Source of the DNA: Candidatus Zhuqueibacterota bacterium
Lineage (GTDB): Bacteria; Zhuqueibacterota; Zhuqueibacteria; Residuimicrobiales; Krinioviventaceae
NCBI GenBank assembly: GCA_003854995.1
Contig: RQOI01000230.1
Location: 1 to 6,974 of the forward strand
DNA length: 6,974 nt
Direction of reading: 5' to 3'
The notes under the pieces were generated by a model. The model saw nothing but the letters and a program-made list of their open reading frames with translations, was not told the DNA's origin and did not search any database. A program made the position numbers and the translations under genes. This document shows positions 6,144-6,974 of the stretch, in pieces. The first letter of the stretch is position 1; each line of letters opens with the position of its first letter.

Positions 6144-6974
6144 TTAGAAATTGACCGTCGTCTGCACATAGGACCAGAAGGATAGATCCTGGCCGTACCA
6201 CTCTTGCATGACCTGGCCCGGCAGAAAAGCTGCGCCGCCAAAAGTGAAATTCACCGCTTGACTATAGTCGTAACTGAACCCCAGATCCAGCTCAGCGCCC
6301 AGGTCGCGGCTCAAGCCATCGCTGAGCCCAGCTTCCCGGGAGAGCTGGAAAAAGTGCAGATCTCCCTGCAGATGCCATTTCTGCTGTGGCGACAATCGCG
6401 CCGTTGCCATCATATCGATCAAACCGAGCTGGCGCGTGTCTGTGGGGATGTTGAGAAAGTAGTCCATATAGCCAAAGTGTTTATGCCGTGCAGGAAAGAG
6501 CGTGTTGAAACATTCGTACGCGTCCGTGTCGGCTTTGTCGCCGGAGAGATAATCGACGCCGATGCCAAGACGCGGTTCGCCCCTGCCGGCAAAGTGATAG
6601 GTCAGCGCGCCGCTCGCATAAAGGGCGAGAATGGTGCGGTCAAAATCCATCACACCGGTCTGCAGGTTCGCCTCCATTTCCATGCTCCAATTGGCCGTGG
6701 TATTTTCATAACGACCGCCGAGGGTCGCACGATTGAGCCGCACATCACCCGCCCTGTTTTGACGCAGGTCCTGGTCGGTCAGGGCATACAAGTGAAAGAC
6801 CGAGGATTGAGCGCGGCTGAAGGTCATCCAGACGCCCGTGAGCTGCTGATCGCCGTCGATCGTGTCCGGCGCCTGGGATGACTCGTACAGGGTGGAATGG
6901 ATCAAATCTATGCGGAAATCCTTGAAGGTGAGCATGACCACACCGCCGTCAAAAGCGCGTCCCACATTGCTGAA
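6144..6974 (-). CDS. Alginate-export-family outer-membrane beta-barrel protein (partial, 5' end off the window)
   Basis: The frame is open to the right edge, so the visible 276 residues are the C-terminal part; an in-frame GTG at 6965 is not a convincing start because coding-like sequence (FSNVGRAFDG) continues upstream of it. The visible part alternates short hydrophobic and polar strands, as in an outer-membrane barrel, and ends in TTVNF, with the C-terminal phenylalanine used for barrel assembly. LGIGVDYLSGDK (136-147) and FNTLFPARHKHFGYMDYF (156-173) match the conserved strands and loop of the alginate export (AlgE-like) family as I recall it. The family forms 18-stranded channels for anionic polysaccharide, but many environmental members have unknown substrates. 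It is convergent with the oxidoreductase gene, so a functional link is suggested only by proximity. Confidence 0.75.
   Translation of the reverse strand, partial: FSNVGRAFDGGVVMLTFKDFRIDLIHSTLYESSQAPDTIDGDQQLTGVWMTFSRAQSSVFHLYALTDQDLRQNRAGDVRLNRATLGGRYENTTANWSMEMEANLQTGVMDFDRTILALYASGALTYHFAGRGEPRLGIGVDYLSGDKADTDAYECFNTLFPARHKHFGYMDYFLNIPTDTRQLGLIDMMATARLSPQQKWHLQGDLHFFQLSREAGLSDGLSRDLGAELDLGFSYDYSQAVNFTFGGAAFLPGQVMQEWYGQDLSFWSYVQTTVNF

Noticed and set aside
6204..6881. A 225-codon plus-strand open frame opposite the barrel gene.
   Set aside because: The minus-strand frame has beta-barrel features, family motifs and a terminal Phe, while this frame has no recognisable domain and no clear ribosome binding site.
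1..6974. CRISPR arrays, insertion sequences, tRNA or rRNA genes.
   Set aside because: No repeat-spacer pattern, transposase frame, terminal inverted repeats, tRNA-like fold or rRNA sequence was seen on either strand.

Overview
The window looks like chromosomal DNA from a diderm (Gram-negative) bacterium of moderately high GC content. An Mla/MCE-type lipid transport operon, two predicted lipoproteins, a Tat-exported oxidoreductase and an outer-membrane beta-barrel protein all imply an outer membrane. A member of the FCB/PVC-like environmental lineages (for example a KSB1/Calditrichota-type genome) would fit, but this is a guess from gene content, not from a marker gene.

Layout. Positions 1-2345 (minus strand) hold a tightly packed operon read right to left: an MlaD/MCE-domain protein, an ABC-transport auxiliary lipoprotein, and an N-terminal STAS domain fused to an MlaE permease that runs off the left edge. 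The joins are 1 nt apart and then an ATGA overlap. No ATPase (MlaF) is visible; it may lie beyond the left edge or elsewhere. A 186-bp AT-rich divergent intergenic region (2346-2531) carries plausible back-to-back promoters. Positions 2532-5973 (plus strand) hold a two-gene unit: a lipoprotein-like GH92-family protein and, 1 nt after its stop, a Tat-signal Gfo/Idh/MocA-family protein. A 170-bp spacer (5974-6143) holds a GC palindrome and a three-copy 10-bp tandem repeat. From 6144 to the right edge (minus strand) is the C-terminal part of an alginate-export-type outer-membrane beta-barrel.

How they may work together. The left operon would move phospholipids between the membranes. The centre and right genes look like a small envelope carbohydrate locus: a surface or periplasmic glycan-binding or glycan-cleaving protein, an exported NAD(P)-dependent sugar-modifying enzyme, and an outer-membrane channel for acidic or other oligosaccharides. 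The most notable observation is that the GH92-like protein keeps the family scaffold almost end to end, but nearly every motif that builds the mannosidase active site appears substituted. Its partner oxidoreductase likewise lacks the usual EKP lysine. Together they may form a divergent, possibly redox-based glycan-processing pair, or a binding protein plus enzyme.
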